Source: ZC4RG36 sp964652205
GTDB lineage: Bacteria > Chloroflexota > Anaerolineae > Aggregatilineales > Phototrophicaceae
Direction of reading: 5' to 3'
Assembly (NCBI GenBank): GCA_964652205.1
Contig: CAZZAO010000006.1
Span: forward strand, 1 to 64,000
DNA length: 64,000 nt
The notes under the pieces were generated by a model. The model searched no databases and had not been told where the DNA came from. It saw only the letters and a program-made list of their open reading frames with translations. The position numbers were made by a program, and so were the translations under genes. Each line of letters starts with the position of its first letter. The stretch's first letter is position 1. Positions 7,420-16,037 of this stretch are shown piece by piece.

Positions 7420-9237
7420 ATGTCCGACACGATCACCTTGCAGACCGGGGCAGAGAACGTCGTCTGGGATTTAACGCCGTTTTACAGCGGCATCGACGAC
7501 CCCGCGATTGACCGCGATATGCAGCAGGCCATCCAGCAGGCGCAGGACTTCGCCGCGCGCTATCACGACCACATCGGCGAACTGGACGGCCCCGCCATGC
7601 TTCAGGCGCTTCAGGACTACGAAACGATTTTCATCGCGGTACATACGCTCGGAGCCTATGCGCAGTTGATCTACAGCACCGACACCAACAACCCGAAGTA
7701 CGGCGCGCTGGTGCAGAAAATCATGGAGTTCAGCGCGCAGGTCAGTCAGGCGCTGGTCTTTTTCGACCTCGAATGGACGCTGGTGGACGATGCCCGCGCG
7801 CAGGCCGTGATGGACGACCCGGCGCTAAAGCGTTACCGCCATGCGCTCGAATCCGAGCGGCGCTACAAGCCCTATCGGCTGAGTGAGAAAGAAGAACAAC
7901 TGCTGGTCGAAACGGATGTCACCGGCGGCAGCGCATGGACGCGGCTGTTCACGCAGATCATGGGCGCGATGCGTTTCGACTTCGAGGGCGAATCGCTGAC
8001 GCAGTCGCAGGTACTGGCGAAGCTGCACGAGCCAGACCGCGAGGTGCGGGCGAAAGCCGCCGACGCGCTGACGGCCTCACTGCGCAAAGGCTCGATGGAG
8101 CTAACCTATATCTTCAACGTGCTGGCCGCTGACAAGGCCGCTGACGACCGCCGGCGCGGCTTCCCAACCTGGATTTCGGCGCGCAACCTGTCAAATAAAG
8201 CCAGCGATGAAATCGTCAACGCGCTGGTGACTTCAGTGACGGCGCGTTACGATCTGGTTGAGCGTTACTACCGGCTCAAGCGGGCGCTGCTCGGCTACGA
8301 CGAACTGTACGACTACGACCGCTACGCGCCGTTGTTCGAGGAAAACGACCGTACCTACCCGTGGGACGAAGCCCGCGAGATCGTCCAGAGCGCCTATCAC
8401 GCCTTCTCGATGGATCTCGGCGGCATCGTTGACCGGGCCTTCGACGAGCGCTGGATTCACGCGGCGCTGCTGCCGGGCAAGCGCGGCGGCGCCTACTCGA
8501 TGCAGACCGTCCCGCGCATTCATCCCTACGTCTTCATGAATTATACCGGCAACGCCAACGACATCATGACGCTGGCGCACGAGCTAGGTCACAGCGTCCA
8601 CCAGCATCTGGCGACGCAGGCGCAAACCTACCTGAGCGCCCAATCGCCGTTGACGACCTCGGAAACAGCTTCGACGTTTGGCGAGATGCTGGTGTTTCAG
8701 GACTTGATGGCGAAAGAACCCGATCCAGCCCGCCGTCTCGCCATGCTGGCGCGCAAGATTGAGGACTCGTTCGCCACCGTCTTTCGGCAGATTTCGATGA
8801 ATCGTTTCGAGGACGCGCTGCACAATGGCCGTCGTCGTGAAGGCGAGCTGACCAGCGAGCGCCTGAGCGAGCTATGGATGGAAACGCAGAAGGCCATGTA
8901 CGGAGACAGCCTGACGCTGCGTGACGACTACGGTCTCTGGTGGAGCTACATCCCGCACTTCCTCAACACCCCCGGCTACGTCTACGCCTACGCTTTCGGC
9001 GAGCTGCTGGTGCTGGCGCTGTTCAACCTGTACCGCGAGCGCGGCACGGCCTTCGTGCCACAGTACCTCAACGTGCTGGCGGCGGGCAATTCCGACTATC
9101 CCGAAGCGATCCTCAGGACAGTTGGCGTCGATCTGGCCGATCCAGCCTTCTGGAACGAAGGGCTGAAAGCCATCAGCGACCTGATCGACCAGGCCGAGCA
9201 GCTTGCCCGCGAAGTCTTCCCGGATAAAGTGAAGTAG
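7420..9237 (+). CDS. pepF: Oligoendopeptidase F (M3 family zinc peptidase)
   Basis: A 605-residue cytosolic metallopeptidase that cuts short peptides. The M3 hallmark LAHELGHSVHQHL (zinc ligands, catalytic Glu) lies near residue 385, followed by the downstream Glu in TTSETASTFGEMLVF and the substrate-binding segment PHFLNTPGYVYAYAFGELL. The N-terminal helical domain begins VVWDLTPFY, as in the PepF clade. Length is normal. I prefer the ATG at 7420; a GTG at 7411 in the same frame has its AGAGG site too close. It is a single-gene unit with a promoter at 7362 and a strong terminator at 9309. Confidence 0.93.
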   Translation: MSDTITLQTGAENVVWDLTPFYSGIDDPAIDRDMQQAIQQAQDFAARYHDHIGELDGPAMLQALQDYETIFIAVHTLGAYAQLIYSTDTNNPKYGALVQKIMEFSAQVSQALVFFDLEWTLVDDARAQAVMDDPALKRYRHALESERRYKPYRLSEKEEQLLVETDVTGGSAWTRLFTQIMGAMRFDFEGESLTQSQVLAKLHEPDREVRAKAADALTASLRKGSMELTYIFNVLAADKAADDRRRGFPTWISARNLSNKASDEIVNALVTSVTARYDLVERYYRLKRALLGYDELYDYDRYAPLFEENDRTYPWDEAREIVQSAYHAFSMDLGGIVDRAFDERWIHAALLPGKRGGAYSMQTVPRIHPYVFMNYTGNANDIMTLAHELGHSVHQHLATQAQTYLSAQSPLTTSETASTFGEMLVFQDLMAKEPDPARRLAMLARKIEDSFATVFRQISMNRFEDALHNGRRREGELTSERLSELWMETQKAMYGDSLTLRDDYGLWWSYIPHFLNTPGYVYAYAFGELLVLALFNLYRERGTAFVPQYLNVLAAGNSDYPEAILRTVGVDLADPAFWNEGLKAISDLIDQAEQLAREVFPDKVK

Positions 9238-9240
9238 AAT

Positions 9241-9270
9241 CGAGAGCCGAGAGCCGAGAGCCGAGAGCCG
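9241..9270. repeat. Perfect heptamer tandem repeat (CGAGAGC x4.3)
   Basis: Four exact copies of CGAGAGC plus two bases follow the pepF stop at once. A degenerate array of the complementary heptamer lies at 9483-9514, so a transcript could pair the two arms. Confidence 0.9.
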
Positions 9271-9308
9271 AAGTAAGGCTAAATTTCGGCGGCACTTGCG
9301 TCAACCTG

Positions 9309-9343
9309 AAAGTCCACGGCCTTCATCCGTGGACTTTTATTTC
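9309..9343 (+). terminator. Rho-independent terminator of pepF
   Basis: A perfect 11-bp stem (9309-9319 with 9327-9337, arm AAAGTCCACGG), a 7-base loop, then TATTT. It lies 72 bases after the pepF stop. Confidence 0.85.
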
Positions 9344-9482
9344 CCACCCCCTGCCGCCCGTGGCTGGAAGCCTGTAGGGGTCTACTGTATCAGGCCTGGT
9401 TTTACCCCTTAAGCTGTTAACCGGCATTGGCCGGGTTTTAGTCGTCTCGGTCGGTCGTAAAGCGAGATCAGTTTCTTCCTTT

Positions 9483-9514
9483 TCTCGGTTCTCAGTTCTC
9501 GGCTCTCGGTTCTC
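9483..9514. repeat. Degenerate heptamer array (TCTCGGT type)
   Basis: Units TCTCGGT, TCTCAGT, TCTCGGC and TCTCGGT in tandem, the reverse-complement class of the array at 9241. Apart from these arrays and the terminator, the 405-base interval 9238-9642 holds nothing I can identify. Confidence 0.75.
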
Positions 9515-9642
9515 TTGTTTATATTCTTTTGAGAAAACCTTCACAAAAATTCGTTTCTGTTCAAGACTCGACAGGCGGAGATGCCGCTATATTAAGACTA
9601 TTGAGAATGGCGGCCAGAAGAAACTGAACGGAGCCTGTCGCT

Positions 9643-10059
9643 ATGGGAATTGAAGTCACCTGGGATAACCTCGAGCGCACTATTCTGCGTCTCGATTTCG
9701 ACAGCGGCTGGACGGTCATAACGCTGGAAGAAGCCCTGCGCTACGCCTGGGACCTGATCCGCAAATCGAACCACAAAGTCGACGCGGTCATGAACCTGAC
9801 TGAACACTGCACCCTGCCCGACGGCACGATCATGCGCTTTCAGGGTCTGTTGGCCGCCGCGCCCGAAGGACTGGGCTTCATCGCCGTCGCCTGTCGCGCC
9901 CACTCGATTGAGAATGCCTTCAGCCTGCTTAATCATATCAACCCGCTGCTCGGTGGACGCCTGGTGTTCGTGCCGTCAGTTGAAGGCGCGCGTTCCGCTC
10001 TGGCGCACCCATACACCCTGAACAACACGGTTTCACCGGCTCAGGTCAGCAATTCGTAG
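9643..10059 (+). CDS. Small STAS-like hypothetical protein
   Basis: A 138-residue soluble protein of unknown function. The pattern is strand (RTILRLDFD), strand/helix (TVITLEEALRYAWDLIRKS), strand VDAVMNLTEH, helix, strand LGFIAVACRAH, helix, strand GRLVFVPSVEGARSAL. It resembles a SpoIIAA/STAS-like fold and matches in layout the protein at 3385-3768, so they may be distant paralogs. A weak GGAG lies nine bases before the ATG. Its last 27 bases overlap the end of the convergent prmC gene. Confidence 0.65.
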   Translation: MGIEVTWDNLERTILRLDFDSGWTVITLEEALRYAWDLIRKSNHKVDAVMNLTEHCTLPDGTIMRFQGLLAAAPEGLGFIAVACRAHSIENAFSLLNHINPLLGGRLVFVPSVEGARSALAHPYTLNNTVSPAQVSNS

Positions 10060-10890
10060 CTCAACGATCCGGTCGAGTCCGGCATAGTCGTCGAAGACTG
10101 TCGCGCTCTCCAGCGGCAGCACTGCCGCCTCCGCCAGCACCGCCGCGCCCTGCCTCGCGCCGATTTCCAGCAGCAGCACCATTCCCGGTCGGCTGTATCC
10201 TCGCAACTGATCGAACAATCGACGGATCAACGCCAGCCCATCCGGCCCACCGTCGAGCGCCAGATGCGGCTCATAGCGGCTGACGGCTAGCATCGGCAGC
10301 TCATCTGCCGCAATGTACGGTAAATTCGCCATCACGACGTCCGGTTGAATAGCGCGCTCGATCAACGGCGCGAGTAAGTCTCCCTGTAGAAATTCAATCT
10401 GCTTCGCCACGCCCTGCGCGTCGGCATTGCGTCGCGCCACCTCCAGCGCCGCCGGGCTGACATCGACCGCATAGACCTGCGCCGTTGGGGCGTGGGCCGC
10501 CAGCGTGACCGCCAGCGCCCCGCTGCCCGTGCCAATATCGGCCACAATCGGCGCAGCCCACCGACGCGCCGCCACGAGCGCCCGTTCGAGCAGCAGCTCA
10601 GTTTCTGGCCGGGGAATCAGCACGTCAGGCGTGACGATCAATTCGCGGTCGTAAAAAGCGCGCCGACCGAGCACATAAGGCAGCGGCTCGCCCTGCGCCA
10701 CGCGGACGACCAGCGCATCGAAACGCTCAAGCTGATCGGCGGTCAGGGTCGCTTCAGGATGCGCCAGCAAATAAGCCCGTTCGACGCCGAGCGTTTCGCA
10801 CAACAGCACCTGCGCGTCAAGCGAGGCGCTGTCCGACGCCGGGCCGATGCGCTGCTTCGCCTGCGCCAGCGCGTCGCGGATGCCGGTCAC
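10033..10890 (-). CDS. prmC: Release factor N5-glutamine methyltransferase PrmC (HemK)
   Basis: A 285-residue methyltransferase that methylates the Gln of the GGQ motif in release factors. It has the N-terminal helical domain (to about residue 75), the IPRPETELL linker typical of PrmC, the SAM-binding motif ADIGTGSGALAVTLA at 118-131, and a catalytic motif reading NLPY at 189-192 instead of the usual NPPY. The GTG start overlaps the stop of the upstream SGNH-like gene (GTGA). Its usual neighbour prfA lies 4 kb upstream on the same strand, separated by an O-acylation cassette. Confidence 0.92.
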   Translation of the reverse strand: MTGIRDALAQAKQRIGPASDSASLDAQVLLCETLGVERAYLLAHPEATLTADQLERFDALVVRVAQGEPLPYVLGRRAFYDRELIVTPDVLIPRPETELLLERALVAARRWAAPIVADIGTGSGALAVTLAAHAPTAQVYAVDVSPAALEVARRNADAQGVAKQIEFLQGDLLAPLIERAIQPDVVMANLPYIAADELPMLAVSRYEPHLALDGGPDGLALIRRLFDQLRGYSRPGMVLLLEIGARQGAAVLAEAAVLPLESATVFDDYAGLDRIVELRIADLSR

Positions 10891-12086
10891 GGCGCGACCT
10901 GGTCACCGAAAACATCGAACGTATCGCGCGCATCGGCGTCGGTTTGCTGCAAAAAGGCGAGGTCAGAATACGGCCCGAACACGTCCGGCATCTGCTTGAG
11001 GAAGTCGATATACATTCGCAGCGTCAGCCGCTCCGAAGCGTGCCAGCCGTCGTAAAAATCATCATCGCTGCCGCCGAGCGCCGCGCCGTCCTCATAAGTG
11101 TCGATAAAGCGACCGCCATAGCGCGCGAACAGCTCGACCAGCAGCGGGTTGAGCTTCTGCACGTAAGTATGCCGACCATCGGCCATCATCTGCCGGTAGA
11201 GCGCAGGCGCGAACACCTGCGGAAAACCGATGGCCTGAATACCATGCTGCTGACAGAACTGCAAAATCCGCTCAACCTGCGCCAGTCGCGCCGGGGAAAC
11301 AGTGTCACCGTCGATATACATTTCCTGACCGGCGCGCAGCAGATCGAGATGGTGCTGGCGCTCATTCTGCGGCCAGAGATAGTGTTTAGCGATAAAGTCA
11401 CCAAACTGCTCACTGCCGTCGTTGCGATAGCCCTGACCGTCACGGATCGCGCGCCAGCCGAGCGCCAGTCCACCGTGCAGCGGCTCGCGCCGGGCCAGCA
11501 GCAGGCCGATATCGATAGGTTCCTGCTGCGCGAGAATCTGCATCACACCGCGATTGACCTGAAACACTATCTGGAAGTCGTTCGGATCGCGCGCCGGATA
11601 GTCAATCGGGTAAACGTAGGCATCGTTAAACCAGACGCTGTCGATACCGAGGATCACAATTCCCGGCAAAGCATCCGGGTCGATAGCGCGCAAAATTTCC
11701 TCGATCTGATCGAGGCTGAAGGCTGGCCCACCCGCGTTGTAAAACGCACGGGGCTGCCGGTTGAAAAACATCGACCGAAATTGCAGCACGTGTGACGACC
11801 CCAGGGCAATAATCTGCGGCTTGCGGGCATTGACCGACATCGTCTTATAGGTGACGTCGCGCGAGCCAAAACGGGGCCGGTACATCACTGGCGAGTCGGA
11901 CAGTTGCAGCGTAATCACAGTTGAGAGTGGCATCGATTCGCCGGTATAGATGAGGAAGCTGGTAAAGACCAGAAACGCCAGCGCGAACGGCAGCACGAAC
12001 AGGACGATCTGCCGCCAGAAGCGCGCCTTCGGGTGGGTTGCCAGCGGCGCGCTGGCGGCAAAACGCTGAGACTCACGCGCCATCAT
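10887..12086 (-). CDS. SGNH hydrolase-like membrane-anchored protein (MBOAT partner) 2
   Basis: A 399-residue protein with one N-terminal membrane helix (about 25-47) and an extracytoplasmic domain of the SGNH/DltD/AlgX type. The nucleophile block is IIALGSSHVLQF (Ser97/Ser98), and the distal Asp-x-x-His block is YDGWHASE. Such proteins transfer or remove acyl groups on surface polymers in partnership with an MBOAT channel. It is about 40% alike by eye to the preceding gene product (12141-13316), with the same ending (FDVFGDQVAP versus FTVFGNQFMP), so the two arose by tandem duplication. Coupled to prmC by a GTGA overlap. Confidence 0.75.
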   Translation of the reverse strand: MMARESQRFAASAPLATHPKARFWRQIVLFVLPFALAFLVFTSFLIYTGESMPLSTVITLQLSDSPVMYRPRFGSRDVTYKTMSVNARKPQIIALGSSHVLQFRSMFFNRQPRAFYNAGGPAFSLDQIEEILRAIDPDALPGIVILGIDSVWFNDAYVYPIDYPARDPNDFQIVFQVNRGVMQILAQQEPIDIGLLLARREPLHGGLALGWRAIRDGQGYRNDGSEQFGDFIAKHYLWPQNERQHHLDLLRAGQEMYIDGDTVSPARLAQVERILQFCQQHGIQAIGFPQVFAPALYRQMMADGRHTYVQKLNPLLVELFARYGGRFIDTYEDGAALGGSDDDFYDGWHASERLTLRMYIDFLKQMPDVFGPYSDLAFLQQTDADARDTFDVFGDQVAP

Positions 12087-12140
12087 AGGGACGGTTCCTG
12101 CACGAGAAGATAAGATTCATCGGGTGGCGCGCCTCATGAT

Positions 12141-13316
12141 TCATGGCATGAACTGGTTGCCAAAGACGGTAAACGAATTCGTGGCCTGAGCATCGACCTG
12201 CTGCAAGTAGTCAGGATCGGAATACGGCCCCAACTGCTCTGGCAGCGCTTCGAGCATTCGCAGATAGAGCCGCAGATCGACCTGCTCGGAAGCGTGCCAA
12301 CCGTCAAAAAAGTCGGCGTCGGTCGCGCCCAGCGCGGCCCCGTCCGAAAAATCGAAGTAGCGCGCGCCATAGCGGCTGAATAATGCCTTCAGGCTGGCAG
12401 GCAGCTTATGGACGTAACCCAGCTTATCGTCCGCCTGAACGCCCTGATAGATCGACGGCATATAGGGCAGGGTAAAGCCGATGACCTCAATCTGGCGCTG
12501 CTGGCTGTATTGCAGCATCCGCTCGACCTGCGCCAGCGCCGTCACCGAGACGATGTCCCCTTCGTCGTAGGGATAATCGTTGTCGTTGAGGTCTTCGAGA
12601 TTCTCGGCGCGCTTTTCCTGCCGGTACTGCGGATCATCCAGGCTTTCCTTTTGCAGGCTGCCATCGTTACGGAAGCCCTCACCATCAAGGATAGCAGAAC
12701 GACCGAGCGCCAGCGCGCCGGTGATCGGATCGCGTCGCGCCAGCATCGCGCTCAAATCCAGATCGTCGCCCCCGATCAGGCGCTGCATCTCACTCCGGTT
12801 GACGCGAAAAATGGTCTGAAGGTCATTCACTTCCGGGCCATTTTCATCCTCGTCGGGATTGCTGGCGTCATTGAACCACGTCTGATCCAGCCCCAAAAGC
12901 AGCAGATCAGGCAGCGCGTCAGGGGCAATCGAGTACAGGAACAACTCCATTGACTCGAGCTTCTTCCCCGACAGCCCGGCGTTATAAGCGAGCGCTGCGC
13001 GTCGATTGAAGAACATCGAACGAAACGCCATCACCCGCGACGAGCCAAGCACGATCACATCCGGCCTGCGGGCATCGACCGACATCCGCTTATAGGTCAG
13101 CAGGCGAAAGCCACGATCTGGCCGATAGAGAACCGGGGCATCGCCCATCTGCATCGAGACGACCAGCGCCAGCGGCATCGACTCGCCGGAGTAGATCAGC
13201 AGGCCGGTGAAAGTCAGGAACGCCAGCGCAAAGGGCAGTGTAAAGACGATCAGGCGCTTCCAGAAATGCGCGACTGCGGCCTTTTGACTGGCAGCAGCGC
13301 CCACGGCGTTCGTCAT
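12141..13316 (-). CDS. SGNH hydrolase-like membrane-anchored protein (MBOAT partner) 1
   Basis: A 391-residue paralog of the next gene. One membrane helix (FWKRLIVFTLPFALAFLTF) is followed by the SGNH-like domain with VIVLGSSRVMAFRSMFF and the FFDGWHASE block; the FLYSIAPDALPDLLLLGLD and WFNDASNP stretches are shared. The charged insert with EDENGPEV and ENLEDLNDND is absent from the paralog. I start it at the ATG at 13316; a TTG 36 bases upstream with AGGGA before it is an alternative. It follows the MBOAT gene by 46 bases. Confidence 0.75.
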   Translation of the reverse strand: MTNAVGAAASQKAAVAHFWKRLIVFTLPFALAFLTFTGLLIYSGESMPLALVVSMQMGDAPVLYRPDRGFRLLTYKRMSVDARRPDVIVLGSSRVMAFRSMFFNRRAALAYNAGLSGKKLESMELFLYSIAPDALPDLLLLGLDQTWFNDASNPDEDENGPEVNDLQTIFRVNRSEMQRLIGGDDLDLSAMLARRDPITGALALGRSAILDGEGFRNDGSLQKESLDDPQYRQEKRAENLEDLNDNDYPYDEGDIVSVTALAQVERMLQYSQQRQIEVIGFTLPYMPSIYQGVQADDKLGYVHKLPASLKALFSRYGARYFDFSDGAALGATDADFFDGWHASEQVDLRLYLRMLEALPEQLGPYSDPDYLQQVDAQATNSFTVFGNQFMP

Positions 13317-13362
13317 GCGGGCAGGTCGAGAAAAAGAAGCCAAAGCACGTTTCCCTGTCCGC

Positions 13363-14805
13363 TCAGAATTTGAAATAGATGAACTGAGGCGCGCCAACCC
13401 CATACGCGCCGGAGAAGATGACAGCCGCAGCCGTCCCATAGTAGATGATCCAGCGCACGAGCGCCGGGCTGGCGTGGAACAAACGATCAAAGCCCCAGCG
13501 TTCGATGCCGCCGTCGATCAGCAGCAGCAGGGCGATCAGCGCCAGCGACAAACCAAATTCGGTGCTGGAACTGAGCAGCCCTGCGCTGAAAGGATCGGCA
13601 ATTGCGCTGCCATCGAACGCCAGCAAATGCGTCATGACGTAAGCAGCGTCATCAAGGCTGTTGGCGCGAAAGAAAATCCAGGCGAAAGTGACCAGGGCGA
13701 AGGTGAACAGGACGCGCGCCACCGTCGCCCATGATTTCTGCGGCAGCACTACGATACGAAAATGGCTGAACAGCGCCTCGACAACGACGTACAGGCCGTG
13801 CAGCGCGCCCCAGATGACGAATGTCCAGCTTGCGCCGTGCCACAATCCGCTGACCAGAAAGACGATCATCAGGTTGAGCAGATAGCGCGGGAATGGCACG
13901 CGGTTGCCGCCGAGCGGGATGTAGAGGTAATCACGAAACCAGGTCGAGAGTGAAATATGCCAGCGGCCCCAGAACTCGCGCGCCGATTGAGCGAAGTACG
14001 GCTGACGAAAATTAATCATCAGCTCAAAGCCCATGATTTTGGCCGTGCCACGGGCGATGTCGGTATAGCCGGAGAAGTCGCAATAAATCTGGAAAGCGAA
14101 GAAGACAGTGGCGAGAATCAGCGACAGGCCGCTGTAATCGTGAGCGTGGTTGTAGACCGCATCGACATAGATCGCCAGCCGGTCGGCGATGACCACTTTC
14201 TTGAAGAAGCCCCACAGCATCAGCCGCAGCCCCTCGACAGCGCGTTCGGGGTCGAAGCGATGCTCGACGTGGAACTGCGGCAGCATCTGACCGGCGCGCT
14301 CAATCGGCCCGGCGACAAGCTGGGGGAAGAACGAGACGAAGGCCGCGAACGTCCCGAAATGCGTCTCCGGCTCGACCTTGCGCCGATAGACGTCGATGGT
14401 ATAGGCCATCGACTGAAAGGTGTAGAAGGAGATGCCGACCGGCAGCGCCAGGCTGAGGGTTGGCGCGGGATAGCTGACGCCCAGCGTTCCGGCCAGCTCG
14501 TGAAAGGAAACGGTAAAAAAGTTGAAGTACTTGAACAGGAACAGCACGCCGAGATTCATGCTCAGGCTGGCGGCCAGAAACAGCCGCCGCTGGAACGGTT
14601 GCTCGCTGCGTCCGATCAGGCGCGCGGCGGTGTAATCGACCGCCGTCGTCAGCAGAATCAGGACGACGTACTGCGCCTGTCCGAAGGCGTAGAACAGATA
14701 GCTGACCAGCACCAGCAGCAACCAGCGAAAGCGCTGCGGTGTCAGGAAGTAGAGCGGCAGGACGATGCAGAAAAAGAGAACATATTCGGGCGAAATAAAG
14801 GTCAT
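13363..14805 (-). CDS. MBOAT-family O-acyltransferase (AlgI/DltB-like)
   Basis: A 480-residue polytopic membrane protein that passes an acyl group, usually acetyl, across the membrane for O-acylation of a surface polysaccharide. Family signatures are YCDFSGYTDIARG, FWGRWHISLSTWFRDYLYIPLGG with the first conserved His region, and SGLWHGASWTFVIWGALHG containing the catalytic His. It opens with FISPEYVLFF as AlgI homologs do. The two SGNH-like genes downstream are the expected partners, so the three form one module. The acceptor polymer is not identified; the glycan genes at 36-50 kb are candidates. Confidence 0.9.
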   Translation of the reverse strand: MTFISPEYVLFFCIVLPLYFLTPQRFRWLLLVLVSYLFYAFGQAQYVVLILLTTAVDYTAARLIGRSEQPFQRRLFLAASLSMNLGVLFLFKYFNFFTVSFHELAGTLGVSYPAPTLSLALPVGISFYTFQSMAYTIDVYRRKVEPETHFGTFAAFVSFFPQLVAGPIERAGQMLPQFHVEHRFDPERAVEGLRLMLWGFFKKVVIADRLAIYVDAVYNHAHDYSGLSLILATVFFAFQIYCDFSGYTDIARGTAKIMGFELMINFRQPYFAQSAREFWGRWHISLSTWFRDYLYIPLGGNRVPFPRYLLNLMIVFLVSGLWHGASWTFVIWGALHGLYVVVEALFSHFRIVVLPQKSWATVARVLFTFALVTFAWIFFRANSLDDAAYVMTHLLAFDGSAIADPFSAGLLSSSTEFGLSLALIALLLLIDGGIERWGFDRLFHASPALVRWIIYYGTAAAVIFSGAYGVGAPQFIYFKF

Positions 14806-14816
14806 CGAGAACGTAT

Positions 14817-14853
14817 CCTCACCTCTGCCTCTCTCTCAAAGCGAGAGGTGAAG
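14817..14853. repeat. GC-rich palindromic repeat, copy 2
   Basis: CCTCACCTCTGCC followed by CTCTC and GAGAG arms, between prfA and the MBOAT gene. It marks one border of the cassette inserted between prfA and prmC. Confidence 0.6.
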
Positions 14854-14883
14854 CAATCTTACCTAACCTGAGCGCCAGGGCTG

Positions 14884-15951
14884 TCAGCCGCCGCTCGCCA
14901 GCTTCTCCGCCTGATCGCGCGTAATCAGCTCGTCGATGAAGACATCGAGATCGCCGTTGAGCACGGCGGGCAGGTTGTAGCTGGTCACGTTGATGCGGTG
15001 ATCGGTCACGCGGTTCTGCGGGTAGTTGTAGGTGCGAATCTTCTCCGAGCGGTCGCCCGTGCCGATCTGACCGCGACGCTCGCTGTCCTGCTCGCTCCGC
15101 TGCTTCTCAAACTCGATCTCGTACAGCCGCGCCAGCAAAATCTGCTTCGCGCGCAGGCGGTTCTGGAGCTGGCTGCGCTCGTCCTGAACAGCCACGACCA
15201 GGCCGGAAGGCAGGTGCGTCAGGCGGACGGCGGTAGCGTTCTTCTGCACGTTCTGGCCGCCTGCGCCGCCGCTGCGATAGACGTCAACGCGCACATCGCC
15301 CATGTCGAGGTTGACGTCAACCTCGTCAACTTCGGCCATGACTGCGACCGTGACGGTGCTGGTATGGATGCGCCCCTGACTTTCGGTTTCGGGGACGCGC
15401 TGAACACGATGCACGCCGCTCTCCCATTTGAGACGACTGTATGCGCCATGTCCTTTAACCTCAAAGCTGATCTCTTTGAAGCCGCCAACGCCGGTTTCGT
15501 GCTGATCGATGACGTCTACCTTCCAGCCGCGCGCCTGCGCGTAGTAGGTGTACATGCGGAACAGGTCGGCGACGAACAGGCCAGCCTCGTCGCCGCCTGC
15601 GCCCGCGCGAATCTCGCAGATGACGTTTTTATCGTCGCGCGGGTCTTTGGGCAGCAGCAAAATCTTCAGCCGCTCGTACAGGTCGGCGGTGCTGGTTTCG
15701 AGCGCGGCGACTTCTTCCTGAGCCATCTGGCGCAGGTCGGCGTCGTCTTCGCTCTCGACCAGCGCCTTTGCCTCGTCGAGCTGCTGAATCTGGTTCTGGT
15801 ACTCACGGTACGCCTCGACGATCTCTTCCAGCGAGGCGCGCTCCTGAGCGAAGGCGCGAAGCTGCTCATGATCGTTCATCAGGGCCGGGTCGCCCATCAG
15901 CGTTTCGAGTTCGTTATATCGGGTGGCGATACCCGCCAATCGGTCTAGCAT
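14884..15951 (-). CDS. prfA: Peptide chain release factor 1
   Basis: A 355-residue class I release factor that reads UAA and UAG and triggers peptide release. The GGQ catalytic loop is at 231-233 (SGGAGGQNVQKN), and the codon-recognition tripeptide of the RF1 type (PxT) appears as PET at 187-189 in RVPETESQGRIHTS. The segment EIRAGAGGDEA and the ending with DQAEKLA are typical. Normal length. A TATAAT on the minus strand at 15993 probably drives it and the downstream O-acylation genes through prmC. Confidence 0.95.
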   Translation of the reverse strand: MLDRLAGIATRYNELETLMGDPALMNDHEQLRAFAQERASLEEIVEAYREYQNQIQQLDEAKALVESEDDADLRQMAQEEVAALETSTADLYERLKILLLPKDPRDDKNVICEIRAGAGGDEAGLFVADLFRMYTYYAQARGWKVDVIDQHETGVGGFKEISFEVKGHGAYSRLKWESGVHRVQRVPETESQGRIHTSTVTVAVMAEVDEVDVNLDMGDVRVDVYRSGGAGGQNVQKNATAVRLTHLPSGLVVAVQDERSQLQNRLRAKQILLARLYEIEFEKQRSEQDSERRGQIGTGDRSEKIRTYNYPQNRVTDHRINVTSYNLPAVLNGDLDVFIDELITRDQAEKLASGG

Positions 15952-15992
15952 GTGGCTTACAAATCCCGTGGAATATCGGCTGGAAGGCCTCT

Positions 15993-15998
15993 ATTATA
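15993..15998 (-). promoter_or_regulatory. -10 box for the prfA operon
   Basis: TATAAT on the minus strand 42 bases before the prfA start, in the 86-base gap after the GH1 gene. The -35 (TGTTTA at the right distance) is weak. Confidence 0.5.
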
Positions 15999-16037
15999 CG
16001 TGTCGGACGGGACGCTAAACAGGGCGAGACACAGGCA

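Noticed and set aside
9241..9514. Possible CRISPR-like array
   Set aside because: The units are contiguous heptamers without spacers of constant length.
12134..13490. Longer start (13490) for the first SGNH-like protein
   Set aside because: The extra 58 residues overlap the end of the MBOAT gene and are Ser/Arg-rich with no conservation to the paralog.
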